Assembly: GCA_021792755.1 (NCBI GenBank) | Contig: JAJYUA010000026.1 | Coordinates: forward strand, 1 to 58,912 | Length of the DNA: 58,912 bases | Source: Pseudomonadota bacterium | Lineage (GTDB): Bacteria; Pseudomonadota; Gammaproteobacteria; Steroidobacterales; Steroidobacteraceae | Direction: 5' to 3' | Shown: piece by piece, positions 9,195 through 18,195 of the stretch | Position numbering within the stretch: position 1 is the first letter of the stretch | How the letters are laid out: each line of letters begins with the position of its first letter | Translations under genes and position numbers: made by a program | The notes under the pieces: model-generated | The model's input: the letters and a program-made list of their open reading frames with translations, nothing else | Told to the model about the DNA's origin: nothing | Databases searched by the model: none

Positions 9195-10262
9195 GTGAAA
9201 AGAGTCCTGACGCTGTTTGTTCTAGCTGCATCGCTCGCTCTGTTGGGGTGTCCGCGTGCCGAGGCGGCTGGCCTGCACTTCAAGCTCCTCAAGATCATCC
9301 ATCTGCCCACGACGGACGGGGGCGGCGATGCGGTCGGCTATGATGCCGGGAGTCGCGATATCTATGTCTCGATGGGCAAGACCGATTCCGGCGGAGTTGT
9401 CATCGATGCGGACAATGACTCCCTGGTCAAGGTGATCCGCAATGGCATCGTACGGCCGTCCGGCATGGCCTGGGATCGCCGGTATGTCTATTGGACATCG
9501 GACTTGCACCTGAAGGCGAATGAGCACGGACGAGACAGGACGATGAGGCGGTTTGCAGAGGTGGTCGTCGTCGCCAAAAGAGGCTGGCACGTGGTGGATA
9601 CCTTCACCACGGTCGGAACGGGCGCTGACGGCATCTGGGCGGACCCCGGCCGCGATCGCCTCTATGTCGCCTTGGATGACAGCAATTGGATCGATGTGTA
9701 CACCTTGGGCGCAATGCCGCGATTCATTCGGAAGATTGCGCTTTTTCCGCACACGGGAAGCGGTCCGGATCTGGGTGTTCTGGTCCGCTCGCGGCACCTG
9801 TTGTACATGCCGGATGATTCCTGGGAAGAGAAGCTCGATCCGCGCACCGGGCGGATCGAGGCCAAGACGAGCATCATCCCGTATCTGCGGCCTACGGCGC
9901 GGCACGGTGATCCGAACACGAGGGGCCAGATCTTTGATGCGCGCGACGATACGCTGTGGGTGGGAACCAATCGCGCGCGGATTTTTGTCTTCGATGCCCG
10001 AAATCTCAAGGAGATCGCCCATTTGCCCGCCCACGCCGGTATCGACCAGGTCGCCTATGACCCGGCGTATCGGCTGGTATATGCATTTGAAAGCGACGCA
10101 AAAGGGTTCGATGTCTATAATGCCGCGACGATGCAGCACGCGGCTTTCGTCTCGACCGGGTACGCCAAGACCCACACCGGTGCCGTGGATCCGGTCAACC
10201 ATGATCTATTCGTTTATGCCGGCGCGGCCCATGCCGTGTACGTGTACCGGCCGGTTCTTTAG
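9195..10262 (+). CDS. Exported beta-propeller (YncE/YVTN-like) protein
   Basis: The product has 355 residues. The GTG start at 9195 has GGGGAGAG upstream and opens a signal sequence (VKRVLTLFVLAASLALLGC) that may be a lipoprotein signal with Cys 19, or may be cut after AEA. The rest is repeated blade-like units (GGGDAVGYDAGSRDIYVS, GADGIWADPGRDRLYVAL, GIDQVAYDPAYRLVYAF), the pattern of YncE/YVTN propellers, which are periplasmic binding or scaffold proteins. The frame is open back to 8814 but that overlaps the sulfotransferase gene. A phosphoesterase gene follows; YncE propellers and this phosphoesterase family also occur fused in one protein, so a partnership is plausible. Confidence 0.8.
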   Translation: MKRVLTLFVLAASLALLGCPRAEAAGLHFKLLKIIHLPTTDGGGDAVGYDAGSRDIYVSMGKTDSGGVVIDADNDSLVKVIRNGIVRPSGMAWDRRYVYWTSDLHLKANEHGRDRTMRRFAEVVVVAKRGWHVVDTFTTVGTGADGIWADPGRDRLYVALDDSNWIDVYTLGAMPRFIRKIALFPHTGSGPDLGVLVRSRHLLYMPDDSWEEKLDPRTGRIEAKTSIIPYLRPTARHGDPNTRGQIFDARDDTLWVGTNRARIFVFDARNLKEIAHLPAHAGIDQVAYDPAYRLVYAFESDAKGFDVYNAATMQHAAFVSTGYAKTHTGAVDPVNHDLFVYAGAAHAVYVYRPVL

Positions 10263-10424
10263 GAATTGACCGGATCGAGGGCCACACGGGATACAAGCGT
10301 CGAACGGCGGAGCCCGCCGCGGCGCGCAGATCCGCGTGGCACAGGATCCATCGTTCGGCACGGCGGAGAGCCCCCGGGGAGGTCCGGGTGAGGATCTCCT
10401 CATCAACCTATAAGGGTCAGCGTA

Positions 10425-11999
10425 ATGAGCACTATTGACAGACGTTCTTTCCTGCGCGGCGTCGGCCTGGTGACGGGCTCGGCGCTGGTCGGGCCGCATT
10501 TATTGGGAGTCGCGCGCGCCGGCGGGCTGTCCTTCCGGCACCAGCTGCAGCACAGGATCGAGCATATCGTCGTGATCTTTCAGGAGAATCGCAGTTTCGA
10601 CCATTACTTCGGCACCTTCCAGCCGCGCAATGGCCAGCAGGTCGCGAACCTCCTGGATCAGGACGGGAAGATAGATCGGAGGTTCCATGGGCTGCAGAAG
10701 AATCCGGTCGGCATCCCCTACCCCACCTTGCCCCTGCCTTACAAGCAGATACCCGCGTTCGACAATGTGGAGCTGCCCAACCTGCCCTTCCACCTGGCCC
10801 CGTACATACCGGCCAAGAGCAACGTGCACTGGGATCCTAAGCACCGTTTCTTTCGCATGATGGCGGAAGTCAACGGCGGCAAGATGGATCGGTTTGTCGC
10901 TCTGGCGCTGGGCAGCGGCTCGCATCTCGGTACCGAGGAGCTCGAGAAGCTGAGTCCCGATGATCTGGCGCTCGACCTCGCCGCGCCGAGCGGCCCGGTG
11001 CTGGGACACTACCGCGCCGAGGACATTCCCTTCTATCATCAACTCGCTCATCGGTATGTCCTGTGTGATCGCTTCTATCAGGCAATGAGCGGCGGCAGCA
11101 CCGGAAACGCGCTTTACCTGGCTGCGTGCAGATCCTGTGTCAATCCGGGCATCACCGCCGCCCATATGGCCCCTTATGACCCGGGAAAGGCGGGGTTCAA
11201 GAATGCGTTCTTCGACCGGCCCTACGACCACGACCGCCTCATGATCAACGACCTGTCACCCATTCAAGGGCCGACCGGAGCCAATAATCTGCATCAGTTG
11301 CGGATTTCGCCGCCGCCGCAGGCGCAGACCTACCCGAACATCGGCGACCGTCTGAGCTCCGCGCACGTAGACTGGGCTTGGTATAACGAGAATTGGAATC
11401 TGGTCAAGCCCTGGGCGTTGAAAAACGCATTTGGCCCGGGCGACGGCTCCGCCGTGATCGACAGCGGCCGCATATACGAGGCGCATCACAACCCGTTTCA
11501 ATATTATCCCGGCTGGTACGATTACGTGAAGCAGGGCCACATCCGTGACGCTCATGATTTCCGTGAAGATGCCCGCCAAGGCAGGCTGCCGGGAGTCTCA
11601 TTCCTCAAAGCCAGCGCCGCGCACACCGAGCATCCCGCGGACTGCGCCCCCTATTACGGCATGATCTGGGTTGAGGAACTGGTGCGGGCCGTGGCGGCGG
11701 GGCCGGCATGGGGTAAGACGGCAATTTTCATCACCTACGACGAAGGCGGCGGCTTCTGGGACTCGGTCCCGCCGGTTTCCGTGGACAATCACGGCTTCGG
11801 CACGCGCATTCCCGCCCTGCTGGTGTCTCCCTGGGCGCGACCCGGCCTGGTGGACCATCACGTCGCCAGCACCGCGAGCATTCTCAAGTTCATCGAAACC
11901 CGGTTCGGTCTCGCTCCTCTCAACCAGCGGGATCGTGATGCCTATGATTTCTCGCGGGCGTTCGATTGGGGACGGCGGGTGCAGGACTTCGCACTCTGA
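10425..11999 (+). CDS. Tat-exported phosphoesterase (phospholipase C / acid phosphatase family)
   Basis: The product has 524 residues. It begins with a twin-arginine signal (DRRSFLRGVG then a hydrophobic stretch ending near ARAGG), so it is exported folded. The motif EHIVVIFQENRSFDHYFGTF at about residues 45-65 and the later FITYDEGGGFWD and DNHGFGTRIPALLVSPWA are signatures of the phosphoesterase family (PF04185) that includes non-haemolytic phospholipase C and AcpA-type acid phosphatases. It probably removes phosphate or a phospho-headgroup from a substrate in the periplasm. The substrate cannot be told from sequence. It follows the beta-propeller gene by 162 bases on the same strand. Confidence 0.88.
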   Translation: MSTIDRRSFLRGVGLVTGSALVGPHLLGVARAGGLSFRHQLQHRIEHIVVIFQENRSFDHYFGTFQPRNGQQVANLLDQDGKIDRRFHGLQKNPVGIPYPTLPLPYKQIPAFDNVELPNLPFHLAPYIPAKSNVHWDPKHRFFRMMAEVNGGKMDRFVALALGSGSHLGTEELEKLSPDDLALDLAAPSGPVLGHYRAEDIPFYHQLAHRYVLCDRFYQAMSGGSTGNALYLAACRSCVNPGITAAHMAPYDPGKAGFKNAFFDRPYDHDRLMINDLSPIQGPTGANNLHQLRISPPPQAQTYPNIGDRLSSAHVDWAWYNENWNLVKPWALKNAFGPGDGSAVIDSGRIYEAHHNPFQYYPGWYDYVKQGHIRDAHDFREDARQGRLPGVSFLKASAAHTEHPADCAPYYGMIWVEELVRAVAAGPAWGKTAIFITYDEGGGFWDSVPPVSVDNHGFGTRIPALLVSPWARPGLVDHHVASTASILKFIETRFGLAPLNQRDRDAYDFSRAFDWGRRVQDFAL

Positions 12000-12191
12000 C
12001 CGAGCCGCGCACAAGGGGGATTTTCGACCAAGACGCATGGCTCCCGGCTGGGATTATAGGAGCATTTTTCCGCACAGGCTTCCTGCGGTCCCTGCTTTCA
12101 TCCGAACTCCTATGAATCCGCAGCACACGCCTAGCCAGCGGACCGACAGGCCCGGTATCGTGGGCAATCACAGCCGAATCGAGGTCCCAGG

Positions 12192-13394
12192 GTGGCCGTT
12201 TCGAAGACGATCCGAGATCTGTTCGCCGACCGGCGGCGGGGCTACTGCCTTCCGCAGGGGCTTTATGTCGATCCCGGCATGCTCGAGTTTGACATGCGGG
12301 CGGTCTTTCACCGGCACTGGCTGCAGGCAGGCCTGGAAGCCGAATTACCGAAGCCCGGGGACTACCTCACACTGAGCGTCGGGGAGTCGTCGGTGGTCGT
12401 GCTTCGCAACGCGCAAGGGGCCATCGGGGCGTTCTTCAACACCTGCCGTCACCGCGGCGCACAGATCTGTCGTGAGACGCGTGGTCATATGCGGCGCCTG
12501 GTCTGCCCCTATCATCAATGGAGCTATGATCTGTCCGGCCGACTGGCCCACGCTCCCTTCATGCACGAGATCGACACCGATGCTCACGGCCTGCTGCCGG
12601 TGCGGGTCGAGACGATGGCGGGAGTCATCTTCATCTGTCTTGCGCACAGCCCTCCCGATTTCGCACCGTTTCGCGCGTCGCTCGAGCCGATGCTCGAGCC
12701 TCATGACCTGCGCAATGCGCGAGTGGCCCACACTGCCACATGGGTCGAGCGCGCCGACTGGAAGCTCACGATGCAAAATGCGCGCGAATGCTACCACTGC
12801 CGGGCGGGACACCCACAATTGCTGCTCTCCTACAGTGACTTCACCGGATCGGACGGCTCCGCAGACAGACAAGCCCGGCTCGCGGCGCTCGAGTCTCGTT
12901 GCCAGGCTCTAAGACTCAAGACCGGCTCGGTCATCGGCCCCTGGTACGAAATCGGGAGATTTCCGCTCTTGGAGGGCGCAGTCTCCTACACGACGGACGG
13001 CAAGCCCGCGGTCGCCAGGCAGCTGGGCAGGGTGGGCGACGGGGATGTCGGAGTGATGTGGTGGGGGCTGCAGCCCAATAGCTTCAGCCACGTCGTAAGC
13101 GACTATGGATTTTTCTTTCAGGCATTCCCGACGGGGCCGCAGGAAACCACCGTGACGGGAAAGTGGATCGTGCACAAGGACGCGGTCGAGGGAGTCGACT
13201 ATGATCGGACACGCCTGCTCGAGGTCTGGACCGCGACGAATGAGCAGGATCGGGCGCTCGTCGAGAACAATCATCGCGGCATGGTCTCGATCGCCTATCA
13301 GCCCGGACCCTATTCGCAGATCACCGAGCAGATGACGATGAGATTCGATGAGTGGTATTGCGCTGCCGCCGAAGCCTACATGGCGGCCGGTTAG
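12192..13394 (+). CDS. Rieske non-haem iron oxygenase, GbcA/CntA-like large subunit
   Basis: The product has 400 residues. The Rieske 2Fe-2S centre is formed by C85-x-H87 (CRHRGA) and C105-x2-H108 (CPYHQW). The catalytic iron site is in [12 protein letters not shown] (about residues 196-207; H202 and H207), a sequence close to the carnitine, choline and glycine betaine monooxygenase branch, where Glu precedes the first His pair. Such enzymes demethylate or cleave quaternary amines with an NADH-dependent reductase. No reductase gene is seen in the window. The start is a GTG with AGG just upstream. The phosphoesterase gene lies 192 bases upstream; a phospholipase releasing a choline compound could feed this enzyme, but that is inference. 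Confidence 0.85.
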   Translation: MAVSKTIRDLFADRRRGYCLPQGLYVDPGMLEFDMRAVFHRHWLQAGLEAELPKPGDYLTLSVGESSVVVLRNAQGAIGAFFNTCRHRGAQICRETRGHMRRLVCPYHQWSYDLSGRLAHAPFMHEIDTDAHGLLPVRVETMAGVIFICLAHSPPDFAPFRASLEPMLEPHDLRNARVAHTATWVERADWKLTMQNARECYHCRAGHPQLLLSYSDFTGSDGSADRQARLAALESRCQALRLKTGSVIGPWYEIGRFPLLEGAVSYTTDGKPAVARQLGRVGDGDVGVMWWGLQPNSFSHVVSDYGFFFQAFPTGPQETTVTGKWIVHKDAVEGVDYDRTRLLEVWTATNEQDRALVENNHRGMVSIAYQPGPYSQITEQMTMRFDEWYCAAAEAYMAAG

Positions 13395-13649
13395 TCCGCC
13401 TCGCTCGCCGGACGTCTCTTGCACTCATCGATCGGTCGCATGCGAATATCCCACTGCTTCGGCGGCCTGCTCGTCCGGCCAGCCCGATGGCGCCCATCGG
13501 CTCCGGCCCCGTGCCCCTCGGTACGAGGCCCGCGCGAGACTTGTAGCCGTACCACCTCGGCCCGCTCTCCCGAGGATCCTCGAGAGGCATAAGAAGAAGC
13601 ACCTGCACGGCGATGAACGGATCGGTCGCTGGATTCGGCTGCGCATCCC
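13395..13649. other. Possible decayed coding sequence, unassigned
   Basis: Between the oxygenase stop and the hydrolase remnant all frames are short. Minus-strand frames give Arg-rich peptides such as [14 protein letters not shown] that could belong to a broken gene. I cannot name it. Confidence 0.3.
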
Positions 13650-14190
13650 TCAAGACCGCAACCCCGCGAGGAACCGGTCGATCGCGGCGAGCTCCTGCGG
13701 CTCCTCGAGCAACGGCGCATGGCCGCGCCCCGGCACGGTGAGCGACTGCAGATGCGGCTTCTCGCGCCGCATTCGCTCGAGTATCTTCGGGCTCGGGATG
13801 GCGGCGCGAGCAGCGTGGCGAGCGCGAGGCCGCCTCCGGCGGACTCCCCGAGCAGAAACGCCCGTCGCGCCGCTGCGCGTCCGTCCGGCCCATGCTCACG
13901 CATCCAGCGAACAGCCGCAACCGCGCCCTCGAGCGCGGCAGGGAACGGATGCTCGGGCGCGAGCCGGTATTCGATGAGCAACACGACGCAGCGCCTGCGC
14001 GAGCCACATTGCGCAATTGCGATACGCCGTGATGCCGCCGGCCACATAGCCGCCGCCGTGCAGGAAAAAGCATCCGCCGGCTGCAGTCCGAGTGCGCCTC
14101 GAGGAGCCCCTCTGCGCGCAGCCCCCCCCGGGGGCGGCCGGTAGGCGGTTCTCAGAGTCGATGACGCCGCACGCGTCCCCGGGAATCACG
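13650..14190 (-). pseudogene. Broken alpha/beta-hydrolase, apparently a fusion of two remnants
   Basis: Read on the minus strand, the sequence needs at least two frame changes. First comes [18 protein letters not shown], the HGGG oxyanion motif of hormone-sensitive-lipase-type esterases. In another frame, about 13987-13799, comes [20 protein letters not shown] and later [17 protein letters not shown] with the catalytic Ser. Directly after this, in a third frame to the TGA at 13650, comes [20 protein letters not shown] then IDRFLAG, the C-terminal His motif of a different alpha/beta-hydrolase type. The middle of an HSL enzyme is missing. The gene is dead; the chimeric nature is my reading of the motifs. 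Confidence 0.75.
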
Positions 14191-14236
14191 ATTCATCTTG
14201 CGCAGAATCGTGGGACACATCCTGTTACCGGGGTGG

Positions 14237-14276
14237 GCTCATTTTGCCGAGCAAAGTCGCGCTCAACTTGCCGAGC
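14237..14276 (+). repeat. Direct repeat resembling one end of an IS21-type element
   Basis: GCTCATTTTGCCGAGC (14237-14252) and GCTCAACTTGCCGAGC (14261-14276) are two imperfect copies 24 bases apart, preceded by TGTTACCGGGGTGG. IS21-family ends carry tandem copies of a similar motif after a terminal TG. No transposase and no second end are found, so it would be an orphan end. The family assignment is from memory and needs a search. Confidence 0.35.
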
Positions 14277-15375
14277 GGCGCAGTCCCCCCGAAGGACCTT
14301 CCATCCGGTTCGCGCTTCTTTACGGTCGGACTTGCCTCGCTCGGCTGGACCGAGCGGCGTCACGGATCCGCTGCACGCGCTTTACGTCCCGCCCTCTTGG
14401 CGATAGAGGCTTTAACATGGCTGATATTTCATACAGCTGCGCGAACCGATGCAAGGTCTGGGCAAAATCGTCTCTGCCGGCGCACATCCCGCGGCGCGGT
14501 GATTTAATCCGCCGGGGTCGCTCACATCCCGGTGTGCCTTATGGCCGCGCGGACGACAACCTCGGGAGACGGCGCCGGCGAGGCGGCCATGCGCCGGCCG
14601 AGCCCGATCAGGTGTTGCCGCACCGTCTCGAGTTGCTTGGAGGGAATGCGCGCCGCCTAAAAGTGCGCCCGCAGTACGATGCCCACCGTTCGTGGCTGCG
14701 CGAGGATGACGGGGGTCGGCGCGGGATCGAGCGCGGTGTGTTTCAGATTGCGCACGTGTGGCTCGGCGTGGCGGCGATTGGCGCCATGGGTACGCGCGTG
14801 GCGTACTGGTATACGCCGGAGTTCGAGCTCACCTCCCAGTGCGTGGCGGAGGTGTACGCGCAGTTCGCCTTGCGCCTCCTGGGCGCCCCCGAGCCAACCC
14901 AACGAGGCGCTTGCTGATCGGTCCGCCCGAGGCCTCCGGCCTTCAAGCGTGCCGCCACTTTGCACGTTCGCGGCCATCCGCCGCTGATCAGGAAAAGGCG
15001 GCAGTATTTGGATCAAACGTCCCGTCCGTTCATGTCCGCGCAACGCCTGCTGTCGGCCGTGACGCTCACAGCCTCGAGACGGGGGCGAAATATAGAGAGG
15101 GCGCCCCAGGCCGGTGCACAGGACGCCGGAGAAGCTGAACGGACATGGGCCCTCGTGTCACATCGGGATCGACGACAGGCCTTTTCCTCGGCGGACTGCA
15201 GGGAGTTTGGTCGGCACCGGCCGCGTGGCTGGCGATTCGCGGCCGCCCTGGGCGCGGTGCTCGCGCCTCGCGCCGCGGTGCAATCTCCCGAATGCCGGTA
15301 GCCTCAATGCCTCCCGCGCCTTAGAATACGCGTCCGGCTCCTTCCTGCGCCCCGAACTCGAACGAGGAGATGTGA
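14277..15375. other. About 1.1 kb without a recognisable gene
   Basis: Frames on both strands are open for up to about 240 codons but the peptides are Arg- and Ala-rich and match nothing I know. One plus-strand frame near 14735-14905 reads GVFQIAHVWLGVAAIGAMGT and could be a gene fragment. With the hydrolase remnant, this looks like an eroding region. Confidence 0.45.
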
Positions 15376-15828
15376 ATGAAAACCTCTCGGTTGCGACAAT
15401 CCTTCGTAACGCTCGCCGGCCTCGCCTTTCTCACCATGGCGGTCGCACACGCTGCAGCGCTTTCGTTTACGGTGCATATGACGGGCGCGCAGCAGGTGCC
15501 TCCCGTCCAAACCCACGGCACCGGCACAGCCAGGCTCACCTACGATCCGGCTTCCCGGGTCGTCACCTGGCGCATCACCTTCACCCACCTCTCCAGCGCC
15601 GTGACGATGGCGCACTTTCACCACGCCCCGGCCGGCCGGAACGGGCCGGTGGTCCTGTGGCTGACCCGTCGCGGCGGCGCAATCACCAGCCCCATCACGG
15701 GTCGGGCGACTCTATCGCGGACCGTGGCGAAGGAATTGCTCGCCGGCGACCTGTACATCAATCTGCATACCAAGGACCACCCGGCCGGAGAGCTGCGCGG
15801 CCAGATCAAACCGCCGCAAGTCAGATGA
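15376..15828 (+). CDS. Exported CHRD-domain protein
   Basis: The product has 150 residues. A signal peptide (LRQSFVTLAGLAFLTMAVAH then AAA) is followed by one CHRD domain (about residues 30-147): SFTVHMTGAQQVPPVQTHGT, a central MAHFHHAPAGRNGPVVLWL block and the closing LYINLHTKDHPAGELRGQI. CHRD domains occur in exported bacterial proteins of unknown function and in chordin. The His pair in HFHH could bind metal. The ATG has GGAG at a good distance. It is transcribed alone; the convergent cytochrome b561 gene ends 130 bases later. No function can be given. Confidence 0.88.
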   Translation: MKTSRLRQSFVTLAGLAFLTMAVAHAAALSFTVHMTGAQQVPPVQTHGTGTARLTYDPASRVVTWRITFTHLSSAVTMAHFHHAPAGRNGPVVLWLTRRGGAITSPITGRATLSRTVAKELLAGDLYINLHTKDHPAGELRGQIKPPQVR

Positions 15829-15960
15829 CGGCGGTTCCGGCGCCCGCCCCGCCCTCCCCGGCACGGACCCTCTTCGCTGCGGGGCGTCGCCGTCGTGCGG
15901 AAGGAATCCTCACCCTGTGCGCCCAGGCGGCGGCAAGACAAGCCGAGGGCGAAGGGGACC

Positions 15961-16704
15961 TCACAGGTACCTCAGCAGCAATGCCGCGATAATCGCACCG
16001 CCGGCCAACAGCACGAGAGCAAACCAGACGGGAGCCCGCCGGGGCGCGGGGATGCCGGGGGGCAGGCGTTTGCGGCCGGTGAGCATCGGCCCCAGCAGAT
16101 TGTCCCCTCTGGCGGCGTAAAGCACGATGACCGCAACATGCAAGGCCACGGCTGCAAGCAGTACGTCCCACAGCAGGGAGTGCAGATCCATGATGCCGTT
16201 GGCCACGGACGCCGGCACCCAATCGGTGAGCGGCCCTTGATTGGCGATGTCGTTGTTGACGTAGATCCCGGTCAGTGCCTCGCCCAACAGTAAGGCGAGC
16301 AGGAACAGCACCATCCACCCGCCGGCCGGATTGTGCCCCACCTGTGAATCGGGCTCGTGCCGCACCATCCGGCGCAGGTGCCGCAGCGCCGCGGCGGGCG
16401 AGGCGAGAAAGCTGCGAAAGCGAGCAGTCTCACTGCCCGCCCATCCCCAGAGCAGCCGGAAGATCACGAGCGCAAGCAGCGATTCGCCGATGCGCACGTG
16501 CCAGTGCATCCAGTTCAGCCGCTCGGTGAGATAGGCTCCCGCCACCAGGACGACGATCATCCAGTGGAAGAGGCGCGTGGGCAGGTCCCACACGAGCACG
16601 GAGCGCGGCCGGGATGCCTGCCCGGTAAGCCCAGCAGATTCGGCTTCGCGGTCGCTCACGGGCGATGAGTCCAACGGCAGGGGTAGAGGGCCGAACACCT
16701 CCAT
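15961..16704 (-). CDS. Cytochrome b561-family membrane protein
   Basis: The product has 247 residues from the ATG at 16704. Four to five membrane helices carry haem-ligand His motifs: VWDLPTRLFHWMIVV, LNWMHWHVRIGESLLAL, and MDLHSLLWDVLLAAVALHVA, with VGHNPAGGWMVLFLLALLL between them. This is the di-haem cytochrome b561 pattern (quinone to periplasmic cytochrome electron transfer). A GTG or ATG further upstream is possible (open to 16749), but AGG stands just before the ATG at 16704. The same family occurs at the left edge of the window. No cytochrome c gene adjoins it here, so its partner is unknown. Confidence 0.88.
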   Translation of the reverse strand: MEVFGPLPLPLDSSPVSDREAESAGLTGQASRPRSVLVWDLPTRLFHWMIVVLVAGAYLTERLNWMHWHVRIGESLLALVIFRLLWGWAGSETARFRSFLASPAAALRHLRRMVRHEPDSQVGHNPAGGWMVLFLLALLLGEALTGIYVNNDIANQGPLTDWVPASVANGIMDLHSLLWDVLLAAVALHVAVIVLYAARGDNLLGPMLTGRKRLPPGIPAPRRAPVWFALVLLAGGAIIAALLLRYL

Positions 16705-16791
16705 TGCCGAGCCTGGCCACCAGGCGGCCGTGCCCGCCGCCTCGCGCACCGCCGGGCCGGACCTGCGCCCATGCGCCGTGGGCGCGCGCGA

Positions 16792-17505
16792 TCAGGGCGC
16801 GAGTACGATCTCCACGCGCTTGTTGCGCTTACCCTCGTTACGGATGCGGCTGACGCGAATGCCGCCGATCTCCGCGATGTTGCCGACATGCGTGCCTCCG
16901 CACGGTTGCAGGTCGATGCCCGGTATCTTGACAAGCCGCACACGGCCGACGCCGTGTGGTGGCTGTACGCTCATGGTTTTCACCAGCTCCGGCCGCGCAT
17001 CGAGCTCCTCATCCGTGATCCACACGGTTTCAGTGCTGACCGCCGAGGCGATCAATGCATTGGTGTCGCGCGTGATCCGCTCCGCCTCGAGCAGACCCAT
17101 GTCGATGTCGAAGTCCAGGCGTGCTCTGTCCGGAGCAATATTGCCGCCCGAGACCGGAGCGGCGACGACGCAGGAAAGCAGGTGCAGCGCGGTGTGCAGA
17201 CGCATGAGCGAGTAGCGGCGATCCCAGTCGAGCTCCAGCGTAACGCGCTCACCGGGCTCAGGGAGTGAGACATCCGCAGCGGGGATGTGCCGCACGCTGC
17301 CCGGCGCCTCACCCTTGCGGGTATCGGTGATCGCGATCCTGGCGCCATTCTCCCGCACCAATACCCCGCTATCGCCCGGCTGGCCGCCTCCGAGCGGATA
17401 AAAGATCGTGCGATCGAGCTCGATGCCGCGCTCGTGCACCGCGACGACACGGGCCAAGGCGCTCTTGAGATAGGCATCTTCCCGGAATAAGAGCTGAGTA
17501 CTCAC
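16792..17505 (-). CDS. alaX: Alanyl-tRNA editing protein AlaX
   Basis: The product has 237 residues, a stand-alone copy of the editing domain of alanyl-tRNA synthetase. The zinc-binding motifs are seen: HTALH in SLMRLHTALHLLSCVV and CGGTH in DLQPCGGTHVGNIAEIGG. It hydrolyses Ser (or Gly) wrongly attached to tRNA-Ala in the cytoplasm. The N-terminal beta-barrel part (LDRTIFYPLGGGQPGDSG) is present, as in the AlaX-M type. The gene stands between a cytochrome b561 gene on the same strand, 87 bases away, and a long gap. Function is well supported by motifs; there is no operon context. Confidence 0.93.
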   Translation of the reverse strand: MSTQLLFREDAYLKSALARVVAVHERGIELDRTIFYPLGGGQPGDSGVLVRENGARIAITDTRKGEAPGSVRHIPAADVSLPEPGERVTLELDWDRRYSLMRLHTALHLLSCVVAAPVSGGNIAPDRARLDFDIDMGLLEAERITRDTNALIASAVSTETVWITDEELDARPELVKTMSVQPPHGVGRVRLVKIPGIDLQPCGGTHVGNIAEIGGIRVSRIRNEGKRNKRVEIVLAP

Positions 17506-18195
17506 GCGATCTGACCCATGGGCGCATGCAGCCGCCTAGAGCTTGAAGAACATCGTATCTTCGGCGATCCGCACGCCGCCTGCCAATAAATCAAGCGATT
17601 CAGGCCCCGGGGGGCACCAGGCAGGGTCAATCTCTCGCTGCCGAGCGCGCGCGCCCCGGCAACCCGGCGAGACACGCCAAGCACGCCACCCGCGGCCGTT
17701 GAGCGCGGCTCCCCGCGGCGCTTGGACTTTCAGCGGGCTGCACCGCAACGCCTCGCGGCGCCTCAGACTGCTGCCGACTCACCTCCGGTACGGCAGGACC
17801 GATCCGCGGCGCTGAGCCCGCCGGGTACGAACCGCGCCGCGAAGGCGAGCGCAGAGTGAGTGCCGCCCCCCTCCCGCCTGGGCCTCGCCGGCCCGCTCGG
17901 GATGGGCGATCACCCGGATACCCCGGGCCGCAGCGAGATGACGGGATTGCGCGGGCGCCCGTGAGCGTGAACGATCGATTCGCGACGGGCAGGCTCGGCG
18001 GCGGCGACGGGGCGCCTCGCCGATCTCAGCAAGCCCTGTGCCGGGCGATTCGCCGTCCGCAAGCTCACCGCCGCCGGGCGTGTGCCGGGCGCGGAGCGCG
18101 GCGCCGCTGTCTGCCGATCACGACGGTGGTGGCGGCCGGCGGCACGGCGGCGCGATACTCAACGGTTGACCCCATCGGGAACGCGGAGCGAGATC
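17506..18195. other. 690-base gap, nothing recognised
   Basis: This divergent intergenic region lies between alaX and the aldo/keto reductase gene. Frames on both strands are open by GC bias but give Arg/Pro/Ala-rich peptides with no family signature. No RNA gene or strong hairpin with a T-run was found. It must hold the promoters for both flanking genes. Confidence 0.5.
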
